Source: an uncultured Alphaproteobacteria bacterium
GTDB lineage: Bacteria > Pseudomonadota > Alphaproteobacteria > Rhizobiales > Ancalomicrobiaceae
Direction: 5' to 3'
Length of the DNA stretch: 64,000 bases
Assembly: GCA_937892955.1 (NCBI GenBank)
Contig: CALBKH010000044.1
Coordinates: forward strand, 1-64,000
Positions 8,166-15,834 of this stretch are shown here, one piece after another (position 1 is the stretch's first letter; each line of letters starts with the position of its first letter). Below the pieces are notes generated by a model that worked only from the letters and a program-made list of their open reading frames with translations, was not told where the DNA came from and ran no database searches. A program made the translations under genes and the position numbers.

Positions 8166-9459
8166 CGACCTGTGTGGCTATGGTGAAGCGAAGGAGTGGG
8201 CCCTCGGCGCGGTCGAGGATTTCAAGCGGATCCGCGCTGGTGAGCCCGCTCATCTGGTCGCTGCTCTGCTCGCTGGCGCACCCGGCACCGGCAAGACCAG
8301 AATGCTGCAGTCCATCGCGAGGACGACCGGGGCCACGCTGGTCTCGGCCTCTGTTGCGAATTGGTTCGCCAGATCTGCGGGCGATCTGGATGCTGTCATC
8401 AAAGCAGCGATCGAGGATTTTGACCGGGCCCTCGAAAATTCGCCAAGTGTCTTGTTCGTGGATGAGCTGGATGCTCTGCCGTCGCGCGACCGGTTGAATT
8501 CGAGAAATGCGGATTGGTGGTTGCCCGTCATTACCGCCGTTCTCCTGCAAATCGACAGGCTCAAAGCATCGTCCCGCGCAGTGCTGCTCGTCGCCGCAAC
8601 GAATCACCCGGACCGCATCGATTCCGCGATGATCCGACCCGGACGTATCGACCGCACCATCCACATGGTGATCCCCGAGGGAGCGGAATTGGCCGGAATC
8701 ATCCGCCAGTACGCCCCGACGGAACTGACGGATACGGAGATCGCATCCGTCGTCGAGATCGTCGGCCGTGCGACTGGGGCGCAAGTCGTCAACTGGATCG
8801 AGACCGCTCGGCGTCTCGCCAAGCATGCCGGGCTACTCACATTCGGGTTCTCGCATCTCCTCGCCGCTGTCTCGCCGCCCGATCATCGGACGCCGGAGCA
8901 GATCCGCGACATTGCGGTCCACGAAGCGGCGCATGCCGTCGTCGCCCACGCTTTCGGTTTCGACGTCGAGCGGGTCTCCATCATCGGCGCCGGTCGTATC
9001 GGTGGCCTGACCTCGGTCGAGACCGAGAGATTGACGAGGCGCCAGGATTTCGAAGCCCATATCACCGTCGCGCTTGCCGGGAGGGCCGGAGACGAGCTTT
9101 TCGGCGGTGGCGCCGACGCCGGAGCGGAAGCAGACCTTCGAATAGCGACCCGCTTGGCAACCGTGATGCGGGCCACCGTGGGTCTTGCAGGGTCTCTCAC
9201 CCATCACGATCCCGACCTGTTGGCGCAGAAGCTTCTCGTCGACCGGGGGTTCGCTGCCGATGTCGAAGCGGATCTCGGCAAAGCCAGGAACACTGCTCGC
9301 TCGATTCTCCAGGATCGGCACGACCTTCACGCCGCGATCGTCGATGCGCTCACAAGGTCGCGGGTGCTCGACCGACACTGCCTGGAACGCATTGTGAAGA
9401 AGTGGAAAGGGAAGAAGCGTTCCGAGAAAGTCCCGGCATACGTAACCCACACCCCCTGA
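8166..9459 (+). pseudogene. 5'-truncated FtsH-like AAA+ zinc protease
   Basis: About 430 codons of an FtsH-type ATPase/peptidase survive. Visible: GYGEAKEWALGAV, Walker A GAPGTGKT, Walker B VLFVDELDALPS, sensor VAATNHPDRID, second region RPGRIDR, and an M41 zinc site HEAAH with a downstream acidic ligand in GAEADLRIAT. The upstream residues normal for the family are missing because the IS3 right end lies immediately before DLCGYGEAK. The frame stays open back into the IS (to 8065), so a short IS-derived leader could still allow expression. No transmembrane segment remains. The soluble form, island context and loss of the 5' part suggest a decayed accessory gene. Confidence 0.8.
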
Positions 9460-9818
9460 CGAGGGTGAAGACCTCAGGCAGATCCTATTGCGTTTCGATC
9501 TGCCCTACTCGATCAACTCATGCAGGAGGTTCAAATATCAATGAAAAAATTGTAGCCGAAAATATTCATATATTACCTGGATATTTTCGCCAATCACATG
9601 ATCATGTCAGAGAATTTCGCCATTTCTGCGGACCAACAGCTGGAGTATGGCATAGATCAGCTCTAACATGAATTTGTTCAGCCCTCGTCAGAGGGCTGAA
9701 TATGGTGAGATCGGAACATCCGGCTCGCCCGTATCGAAGAAGGTGGGAAGCCATGCCGCGCTCGGCGGCGGTCGTCTTCGACACGTAGACCGTCGCCAGC
9801 GCGGGATCGCGAGCCCTC
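9460..9818. other. Low-GC intergenic stretch
   Basis: No convincing gene. Bases 9520-9690 are distinctly AT-rich compared with the flanking DNA, as expected of recently acquired sequence. Short inverted repeats (for example GATCATGTCAG... near 9600) are present but none is strong. Confidence 0.5.
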
Positions 9819-10061
9819 TTGGGCAAACCTCCGACCGTTAAGGTCGAAACCGGACTCGAACCGACAGCACATGCTCTCGGAACGGGTCAGACAGACGGCA
9901 CGAGAACCGGTGCCACCGTTCCAATTTCGGGCACGTGCTCATCTGCACGCGAACTGCCTCCGGTCGACTGGAATTTGAAAAACCCGCTCCCGGTCTCCTT
10001 CCGTGAAGTCGACGTGCTGGAGCGCTGGATGAAGCAGATGCTCGATGCCGTGTTGAGTTGA
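9819..10061 (+). CDS. Small hypothetical protein upstream of serine recombinase
   Basis: 80-codon frame with a TTG start, ending 7 bp before the recombinase ATG. Only the last ~30 residues (PPVDWNLKNPLPVSFREVDVLERWMKQMLDAVLS) look protein-like; the front (VETGLEPTAHALG) reads like translated tRNA 3'-end DNA. It may be the tail of a disrupted gene. I do not recognise a family. Confidence 0.35.
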   Translation: MGKPPTVKVETGLEPTAHALGTGQTDGTRTGATVPISGTCSSARELPPVDWNLKNPLPVSFREVDVLERWMKQMLDAVLS

Positions 10062-10068
10062 GGCGACG

Positions 10069-11751
10069 ATGGCGAGGCGCAGACCACCGGAAAGACGCGA
10101 TCCCGACGCACCCATGCGCGTGGTGCTCTACGCCCGGGTGTCGACCCCGGGACAGGCGGCTGCTGAACTGTCTATTCCCGATCAGCTCGCTCAGATGCGT
10201 TCCTGGGCGGAAAGGAGGGGTGCAACTATCATCGCCGAGTTCGTCGACCCGGGATTCACGGCGACCGACACCAATCGCCCCGGCTTTCAGCAGATGATCG
10301 ACCGAGTGATGAACGGCGAGATACGCATCGACGCAATCGTCGTCCACTCGCTGTCCCGCCTCTTTCGCGACTCGATCGAGCAGGGCGTCCAACGCCGCAA
10401 TCTCGCCAAGCGCGACACGACGATCGTCTCGATCACTCAGGAATTCGGGCAAGGCAACGAAGGCGATTTCGCCACTCAGATGATCGCCCTCTTCGACGAA
10501 TACTCATCGAGGGAAACGGCGAAGCACGTCACTCGCACTATGAAGCTCAACGCGAAGGAAGGATACTCGAACGGTGGCGTTCCGCCCTTCGGGTATCGCC
10601 GCGTCGCGGCGGGGCAGAAGGGCGATCGAATCAAGTCGAAATACGAGGTCGACCCGGTCGAGGCGGAAATCGTCCGAACCATCTTCAAACTCGCAGTCGA
10701 AGGCGACGGGAAGTCAGGTCCCTTGGGGGTGAAGCGCATCGCCGACACGCTCAACAAGACGGGTATCCGCACCAGGAAGAGCAATCTGTTCACGACCGGT
10801 GGTGTCCACGAAATCTTGACCAGAGAAGCCTACACCGGAACGCGGCGCTGGAACGTTCGGTCCAGCAAGACCGGCGACTACAAATATGAATCGGACGTGG
10901 TCGCCTACGAGGTGCCGACGATCATCGAACTCGACGTGTTCGACCGTGTTCAGAAACTCCTCGCCGATCGTGATCCGCAGAAGTCGCCGCCCCGTTTCTC
11001 CGCGTCGCCGACCTTGCTTGGCGGAATAGCGGTCTGTGAAGCCTGCGGTGCTGCGATGACCGCACGGACCGGAACGTCGCGCAGGGGTGTCGTCTACCAG
11101 TACTACGCCTGCTCGGCTGCGGGTCGGAAGGGCACCACCGCCTGCAAAGGACAATGGGTATCGGCTCCCAAGCTCGACGACGCGGTCACCGAGGGGTTGG
11201 TCGAGCGCTTGCTCCAGCCCGCGCATGTCATGTCGCTTCTCGACGGCGCGATGAAGGCGCGTGATGCCGCGAGGGAGGCCGTCCATTCGCGAATTGCGGC
11301 ACTGACGAAGGAGGTCAAAGAGGCGGGAGACAAGCTCGACCGACTCTATCAGGCTATCGAAGTCGGCGTCGTCTCCGTCACCGACCCGTCACTGAAGAAG
11401 CGGGTCGATGACACTGTCGCCGATCGCGACCGTGCTCAGGCTGCGCTCGATCGTATCTTGGCATCCGAAACGTCGGTGAAGACGATCGATCCGATGAAGG
11501 TGCAGATTTTCAGCTCCGCCATGGCGACGACGCTCCGCACCGGAGACGTTGGGGCGCGGAAGGCGTGGGTCAACGCCCTGATCGACCGTATCGTCGTCGG
11601 GAAGACCGGCATCCGTGTGATCGGAAAGAAGGACCTACTCGCCCGCGCGATCGACGCCGACGGCGATCTGACCCGCACCGCCAGACCGGTTCGCAGTTCT
11701 GTGAGTGAGTGGTGCCCAGGCCGGCTGCACAATATCAGATCAAGTAATTGA
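10069..11751 (+). CDS. Large serine recombinase
   Basis: 560-aa site-specific recombinase. The N-terminal resolvase domain starts at MRVVLYARVSTPGQA, whose Ser (in ARVS) is the catalytic nucleophile, and includes HSLSRLFRDS. The recombinase domain follows (GGVPPFGYRRV...GPLGVKRIADTLNKTGIRTRKSNLFTTGGVHEIL) and then a zinc-ribbon (GGIAVCEACGAAMTAR...YYACSAAGRKGTTACKG). A coiled-coil C-terminal arm (LTKEVKEAGDKLDRLYQAIE) completes the usual layout. Length is normal. The last ~15 residues (SEWCPGRLHNIRSSN) come from DNA resembling the tRNA-Leu 3' end, so the native C-terminus may have been replaced. It belongs to an insertion older than the element on its right. Confidence 0.92.
   Translation: MARRRPPERRDPDAPMRVVLYARVSTPGQAAAELSIPDQLAQMRSWAERRGATIIAEFVDPGFTATDTNRPGFQQMIDRVMNGEIRIDAIVVHSLSRLFRDSIEQGVQRRNLAKRDTTIVSITQEFGQGNEGDFATQMIALFDEYSSRETAKHVTRTMKLNAKEGYSNGGVPPFGYRRVAAGQKGDRIKSKYEVDPVEAEIVRTIFKLAVEGDGKSGPLGVKRIADTLNKTGIRTRKSNLFTTGGVHEILTREAYTGTRRWNVRSSKTGDYKYESDVVAYEVPTIIELDVFDRVQKLLADRDPQKSPPRFSASPTLLGGIAVCEACGAAMTARTGTSRRGVVYQYYACSAAGRKGTTACKGQWVSAPKLDDAVTEGLVERLLQPAHVMSLLDGAMKARDAAREAVHSRIAALTKEVKEAGDKLDRLYQAIEVGVVSVTDPSLKKRVDDTVADRDRAQAALDRILASETSVKTIDPMKVQIFSSAMATTLRTGDVGARKAWVNALIDRIVVGKTGIRVIGKKDLLARAIDADGDLTRTARPVRSSVSEWCPGRLHNIRSSN
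11710..11724 (+). other. Candidate attachment site, distal copy of tRNA-Leu 3' end
   Basis: TGGTGCCCAGGCCGG matches the last 16 bases of tRNA-Leu (24061-24076) except for one missing C, in the same orientation. That is what a tyrosine integrase leaves at the far end of an element inserted into a tRNA. The one-base difference and short length keep this tentative. Confidence 0.45.
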
Positions 11752-11756
11752 TATTG
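11730..11756. repeat. Inverted repeat beside the candidate att site
   Basis: Arms CAATATCA (11730-11737) and TGATATTG (11749-11756) around 11 nt, starting 5 bp from the tRNA-like core. Could be a recombinase binding site or a weak terminator of the serine recombinase gene. Confidence 0.45.
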
Positions 11757-11784
11757 CTTAATACGCTTCGTAGGATCTGCGAGA

Positions 11785-11807
11785 TTACCACCATCGTTAC
11801 CACCATC
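11785..11807 (+). repeat. 11-bp tandem repeat, possible integrase arm sites
   Basis: TTACCACCATC occurs at 11785-11795 and again at 11797-11807. A related ATTACCACC string occurs near the integrase start (about 23926). Paired short repeats inside both ends of an element fit arm-type sites of tyrosine integrases. Confidence 0.4.
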
Positions 11808-11845
11808 CCCCGCCGTGCCCCCTCCGCCGACCGCCGTCCCGGCCC

Positions 11846-12083
11846 TCACCACTGCCCCAAGCGGCGTAGGTATTCGATCGAATATGCGTCGCCATTGTGC
11901 GCCGCCCCGCCGATCATTGTGAGTAGGGCTAGCCCTCCCATTAGCGGCGGCTCGTCCCATCGCGCCGCCATCGCCAGCACCTGCGCTGCGAACTCGCGCT
12001 TCGGCAGCCTCGCCAGCCCGCGCACCCAAGCGGGATCGTGCTCATTGTACTCGGTGTTCTTGAGCGTGAAGGCGAGCTTCGCA
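11846..12083 (-). pseudogene. Truncated hypothetical protein
   Basis: About 78 C-terminal codons (FSAKLAFTLKNTEYNEHDPAW...YSIEYLRRLGQW, stop TGA) with protein-like composition. The upstream part is cut off where the IS1595-type fragment begins. I do not recognise the family. It lies on the same strand as the element's main operon and may be a former element gene. Confidence 0.4.
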
Positions 12084-12096
12084 CTGAACACGTGAA

Positions 12097-12465
12097 CGAC
12101 CAGACGGCGCGGACGCTGCAAGGATATGTCCATGAGAATGTCGCGGCGAATGAGACGGTGATGACCGGCGAGGACCGTGGGTTCAAGGGTCTGCACAAGA
12201 CGCATCACCATCACACGGTGAATCATTCGGCTGGCGAATATGTCCGTGACTTCAGGATCCATACGAATGGGATCGAGAGCGTTTGGCGCTTCTCAAGAGG
12301 CAGATCCTCGGCATTCACCATTGGCTGTCGCCGAAGCACCTGTCCCGGTATCTCGACGAAATGACGTGGCACTTCAACCGCCGTGATATGGTTGTCACCG
12401 ACCGGATGAATGCATTGTTCGCTTGCGTCGAAGGGCGCTTGCGCTATGTGGATCTCAAGGCATGA
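12097..12465 (+). pseudogene. IS1595-type (ISXO2-like) transposase fragment, frameshifted
   Basis: Only the C-terminal half of an ISXO2-like transposase remains. Frame 1 carries LQGYVHENVAANETVMTGED...HTVNHSAGEYV...HTNGIESVW; the continuation ALLKRQILGIHHWLSPKHLSRYLDEM is in the next frame. A single missing G near 12286 explains the shift. The 5' half and left terminus are gone. Confidence 0.8.
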
Positions 12466-12683
12466 CCGGGGATCGAAAGACGGAGCCCCCGTTCGGACTG
12501 AACATGAATTTCGGGGAAGCGTTGAGGCGGTTCGCCAAGACCGATCCGAAGGAAATTGTCGAGAGCATCGAACGCTCGAAGCAAAAAAGACCGCCGGGGA
12601 ATGAGCCTCCCCGACGGTCAGGACGTACGAAGGACGTCAGTTCGTCATCTGAGGGCCGCCGACGCAAGCCTGAAGATGACTAG
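12462..12683 (+). CDS. Small IS1595-associated accessory protein
   Basis: 73-aa basic protein (NMNFGEALRRFAKTDPKEIVESIE in the middle, then a Lys/Arg/Pro-rich tail). Its ATG overlaps the transposase stop (ATGA). A small protein with an FGEALRRFA-TDPKE core often follows ISXO2-type transposases, as I recall; its role is unknown. It is probably a passenger of the IS and may no longer be expressed properly. Confidence 0.55.
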   Translation: MTGDRKTEPPFGLNMNFGEALRRFAKTDPKEIVESIERSKQKRPPGNEPPRRSGRTKDVSSSSEGRRRKPEDD

Positions 12684-12693
12684 CGCCAAGCGG

Positions 12694-12792
12694 TTAGAGG
12701 CCGCAGCAGCGCCAGTAGCCCGTTACCGACTCGACGCGACCATTCCGGACGCGCGAGTGCGGGCGGACCCAATGGCAAGCACGCTTGCTCAT
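12694..12792 (-). CDS. Possible 32-aa protein
   Basis: Short frame on the element's main coding strand, rich in His, Arg, Trp and Tyr (MSKRACHWVRPHSRVRN...VTGYWRCCGL). The HWVRPHSR...GYWR pattern resembles very small phage-type proteins, and GGAG lies 10-11 nt before the ATG. Too short to be sure. Confidence 0.35.
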   Translation of the reverse strand: MSKRACHWVRPHSRVRNGRVESVTGYWRCCGL

Positions 12793-12924
12793 GGGCTTTC
12801 GCTCCATGTTGGACGTGCCGCTTGCGGGTCTCCGACAGATGCCGTACGATGTACGAGCAAATCAGACGTCTGTCTTCGTTCACGGGGTGGCACAACGAGC
12901 GCCCGTGAAGCGCCGGCAGATCCA

Positions 12925-12955
12925 AGGGGCAGCGGGCCAACGCTGCCCCTTTTTC
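12925..12955. terminator. Rho-independent terminator
   Basis: Perfect 10-bp stem (AGGGGCAGCG at 12925-12934, CGCTGCCCCT at 12941-12950), 6-nt loop, then TTTTT on the + strand. The reverse strand also carries two A's before the stem, so it may work in both directions. Confidence 0.75.
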
Positions 12956-13079
12956 GTACCGGGCACCCTCGCGATTCACCTTATCTTCGCATTCATACGG
13001 GCGCAAGGCCGCGATTGTGTATGGCGCAAAGAATCTCCGGATGCTAAGCTCTCCGCCAGAACGGACCGGGAGCAACTGA

Positions 13080-13679
13080 ATGTCGGACGCCGCCTTGCAA
13101 AACGCAGAAGCCCGCCGCGATGCGCTTGCAGCGCAGATCAATGCGGCGCAGCAACAGATCGACGAATGGAAGCGGGATCTGCGGGACGTTGAGCAGTTCA
13201 TCGCTACTTGGCACGCATATGCGGGGATGCCGAAAAAAGAGGGAGATGCGTCCGAAGGGTCTCTTCTCAAGGATGTCATTCTTGAGAAGTTGCGCACACT
13301 TCCGCCCAAAACAATCGTGCAGACCGCAAGCTCGCGCCGGTCACAAGGGAATTCGAAAAAGGAAGAAGTTGCCGAGGCCGCGCGGGATATCATCCGCGAA
13401 CGCGGTGAGCCCGTGGGGCGCTCCGATCTCTACAAGGAACTGGTGGCGCGGGGCCTTCGCATTGAAGGCACGGACCCGGAAATGGTGCTCTCCACTATGC
13501 TGTGGCGTATGAAGGACCGCGTCGCTCGTCTCAAAAGCGGCGGGTACTGGTTGGCGGACGTGAAAAACGATGAAGTCGGCTATGACCCGAACCCGCCAGA
13601 GACCGAGGCGGAATTTCAGGTTCGTATGGCTGCCGAGTACCCTGATTTGGACGGTGGTGGAAGAATTATCCAAGATTGA
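13080..13679 (+). CDS. Coiled-coil plus winged-helix (HARE-HTH-like) protein
   Basis: 199-aa protein. Residues 1-50 form a predicted coiled coil (ALQNAEARRDALAAQINAAQQQIDEWKRDL). After a polar linker, residues ~100-165 look like a winged helix of the HARE-HTH type (EAARDIIRERGEPVGRSDLYKELVARG...STMLWRMKDRVARLKSGGYWLAD), a domain usually linked to DNA-modification or nucleic-acid enzymes. GGGAG precedes the ATG at 8 nt and a terminator follows. It is the only intact + strand cargo gene inside the integrative element, in a separate transcription unit from the replication operon. Function not known. Confidence 0.75.
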   Translation: MSDAALQNAEARRDALAAQINAAQQQIDEWKRDLRDVEQFIATWHAYAGMPKKEGDASEGSLLKDVILEKLRTLPPKTIVQTASSRRSQGNSKKEEVAEAARDIIRERGEPVGRSDLYKELVARGLRIEGTDPEMVLSTMLWRMKDRVARLKSGGYWLADVKNDEVGYDPNPPETEAEFQVRMAAEYPDLDGGGRIIQD

Positions 13680-13702
13680 GTGCGAGTTGCATATCGGCGA
13701 CG

Positions 13703-13729
13703 AGCCCCGCCGCTGAGCCGGGCTTTTTT
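13703..13729 (+). terminator. Rho-independent terminator after the winged-helix gene
   Basis: GC-rich stem (AGCCC at 13703-13707 with GGGCT at 13720-13724) followed by a run of T, 24 bp after the stop codon at 13679. Confidence 0.7.
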
Positions 13730-13776
13730 GTTGGGGGCGACATGGCAAAATATTGCGAGCCGATGCTGTTCCTTAG

Positions 13777-13935
13777 CAGGCTGCTGAAAAAAGCGCGGTC
13801 AACGAACTGATTGGAAGGCATCCCGCAAATGAAAGCGGCGTTTCGGGCGGCAGGCGAAATACAGTTCCCGAATTAGATCCTCTGCGGAACATGATCCTGT
13901 CGAGTTGAGCTCGAAATCGCTTTTTCAGAACCCTG
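13777..13935. mobile_element. 159-bp MITE-like element / IS end remnant
   Basis: Imperfect ~19-bp terminal inverted repeats (CAGGCTGCTGAAAAAAGCG at the left; complement of the right end CAGGGTTCTGAAAAAGCG) enclose non-coding DNA. TTAG is duplicated on both sides (13773-13776 and 13936-13939). The ends look like those of IS5-related transposons. No transposase is left, so movement would have required one in trans. Confidence 0.65.
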
Positions 13936-14235
13936 TTAGAGATGGAACGGCCGTGCCTTTCCATTCTTCGTATGAAGAAAATGGATCACGTATGCCGCCC
14001 GCTGGATTGGAGCGGCAGTGGCGTTTTGTTGTTCGTCGAACGATCCAGAAAATATGGCATCTACTTTGCTGGGCTTGAGAGTCCCGTTGGCTTCTAGGAC
14101 TTCAACCAGTCGGGTTAGGATGCTGATCGACGCGAGCACGACGGCTTCTGTATCAACGGCTCTGGGCTGCAAAATGTATCTCACGCGTACCGTGCAAATC
14201 AATGCTATACACAATCTATCAGATATGTCGCACAT
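13936..14235 (-). CDS. Hypothetical protein downstream of TerL
   Basis: 99-aa protein, less GC-rich than its neighbours: ...ASISILTRLVEVLEANGTLKPSKVDAIFSGSFDEQQ...AAYVIHFLHTKNGK. Mostly helical, no recognised domain. It is the next gene after terL on the same strand (69-bp gap). Its stop codon TAA falls inside the 4-bp target duplication of the MITE-like element, so the insertion just missed the coding region or created the stop. Confidence 0.55.
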   Translation of the reverse strand: MCDISDRLCIALICTVRVRYILQPRAVDTEAVVLASISILTRLVEVLEANGTLKPSKVDAIFSGSFDEQQNATAAPIQRAAYVIHFLHTKNGKARPFHL

Positions 14236-14304
14236 GTATATTCGTCCAAAAATTTCGGCATGTATTCACTCCTCTGGTGCGCCGCGCCAACCCGTCCCGG
14301 CCCC

Positions 14305-15834
14305 TTACCAGCCGATGCGGAAGCGGATGGCACCGCCGGCCCCGCCACCGTCGATCAGGTCGGAGACCGCGTAGCGCAGCGCGTCGCACGTGTGGTCGTC
14401 GCCGTCGCGAGGACGAGCGAGAATGCGATCCGTGCGGCGATCGCGCTGCCACTGGTAGCCGATCAGCTCGCGAAGCGTGCTCGGGCACGCGCGAGAGACG
14501 TAGATCGTGAATCCCCGCAGCCAGAAAATGCCGCGCATGACGCTTCCGGCGCTCTTCCTCGCTCCCCCGGCATCGATCCTGGCCCGCCGCAGGTCTTCGA
14601 TCCGCTCCGGCTCGTGATCGGTCAGCAGCCGGCCCGACCCGACGAGCCCGGCCACCGCCGCAACGAGATCCGCGGTCGGCGCGTGCGTGACCAGCTCCTC
14701 CGTCACGAAGATCGTCCGCCGCTCGACGTCGACCACCGCCTTGACCAGTGCGTGCGGATCGGTGCCGCCCCGGCTGAAGTCCAGCCCGGCGACCGGCACG
14801 GCATCCGCGCCGATCGCGTCGTCCGGCGGCATCCCGGCGACGACGCTCGGATAGATCCGCGCCTCTGTCAGCGTCAGGTGCTCGCCGAGCCACGTGTGAC
14901 GCGCCATCGCGACGTCACCGCCGCCCATCTCATGCACGAGCGAGTCGACGAGACCACCGCCGAAGAAGTAGGGGTTTTCGGTGTAACTCACCCGCTTCGC
15001 GACCGACCTCGGCGGCGGATTGGTCGTCGACAGCAGCGCCGCGTCGACCGGATCGGACTCGTCCTCGGGATTCAGCGTGTACCAGAGGCAGGCGCCCGGC
15101 CGGCGGATCGAGTGCGAGAGCTTGCGCAGCGCCGCGGCGGTGACCGACGCAGCCTCTTCGATCCAGCAGATGTCGGCGCCCTCCAGCGACTTCGCCGAGT
15201 CCGGCGATCGATCGAGGCCGAGAAAGGATATCCGCGACCCGGTGTGCCCATGGGTAATCGTCTGCTCCATCACCTCGAATTCGTCCTCGAGGCCGAGACG
15301 GTCGATCCAGTCGACGAGCAGCGTCCGCACGCTGGCGCCTATATTGGCCATGAATTGCCGCGCGCATATGATCCTCAGCCGGCGACCGCGCGCCAGGAGC
15401 AGCGTCGCCACGCCCGCCGACGTCGACTTCGACCCGCATCGCCCGCCCCACAGCGCGACATGCCGCCATTCGCCGACATCGAACAGAGGGCGCGCGGCCT
15501 CCGGTAGGACGACGTCTGCGGATCGAAGCGATTCCTCGAGGCGCTCCCTACCGCCCCCGGCCACCGCCGACCGTGCGGCCCCCTCTTCGTGAGGGTTTTC
15601 CCATGCCGCGTCGATTCCGAGCGATGACCACATCTCGGCGGTGGTGAGCACCCGGCCGCCGTCGACGTGAAGCCGGGACGGCAGGAAAAGGACCCGGATC
15701 GCGCGCCCGCCCGGCGACCCGGGTATGAGCATCCCGCCCGTCGCCACGTCGATCGTCGGCCCGGCCATCGCGGCGCTTTGCGGCCGCACCGCGTCGAGCC
15801 GGCTCGCCATCCTCCGCAGAGCCGCATAACTCAC
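14305..15834 (-). CDS. Phage terminase large subunit (PBSX-type TerL)
   Basis: 509-aa packaging motor. ATPase: Walker-A-like GGRCGSKS at about residues 130-137, Walker B ICWIEEA at 222-228, coupling motif region LWYTLNPEDES. Nuclease domain: first acidic residue in VAGLDFSRGG (~352) and last in GDDHTCDALRY (~478-487). Both domains look complete, although Cys in the P-loop is uncommon. The ATG overlaps the stop of the TerS-like gene by 4 bases. No portal, protease or capsid gene follows, which is the normal order in phages, so the element could only package with help from another phage or has lost its head module. Confidence 0.92.
   Translation of the reverse strand: MSYAALRRMASRLDAVRPQSAAMAGPTIDVATGGMLIPGSPGGRAIRVLFLPSRLHVDGGRVLTTAEMWSSLGIDAAWENPHEEGAARSAVAGGGRERLEESLRSADVVLPEAARPLFDVGEWRHVALWGGRCGSKSTSAGVATLLLARGRRLRIICARQFMANIGASVRTLLVDWIDRLGLEDEFEVMEQTITHGHTGSRISFLGLDRSPDSAKSLEGADICWIEEAASVTAAALRKLSHSIRRPGACLWYTLNPEDESDPVDAALLSTTNPPPRSVAKRVSYTENPYFFGGGLVDSLVHEMGGGDVAMARHTWLGEHLTLTEARIYPSVVAGMPPDDAIGADAVPVAGLDFSRGGTDPHALVKAVVDVERRTIFVTEELVTHAPTADLVAAVAGLVGSGRLLTDHEPERIEDLRRARIDAGGARKSAGSVMRGIFWLRGFTIYVSRACPSTLRELIGYQWQRDRRTDRILARPRDGDDHTCDALRYAVSDLIDGGGAGGAIRFRIGW

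Noticed and set aside
9838..9910. A complete tRNA gene on the minus strand
   Set aside because: Only a T-arm-like segment is present; no pairing acceptor or anticodon stem within tRNA length.
11785..11807. Short tandem repeats as a CRISPR array
   Set aside because: Only two 11-bp units with a 1-bp gap and no spacers or cas genes. No CRISPR array was seen anywhere in the window.
12680..13393. 237-codon minus-strand frame
   Set aside because: Antisense to the winged-helix gene for most of its length; only the tiny frame at 12694-12792 (another phase) is worth noting.
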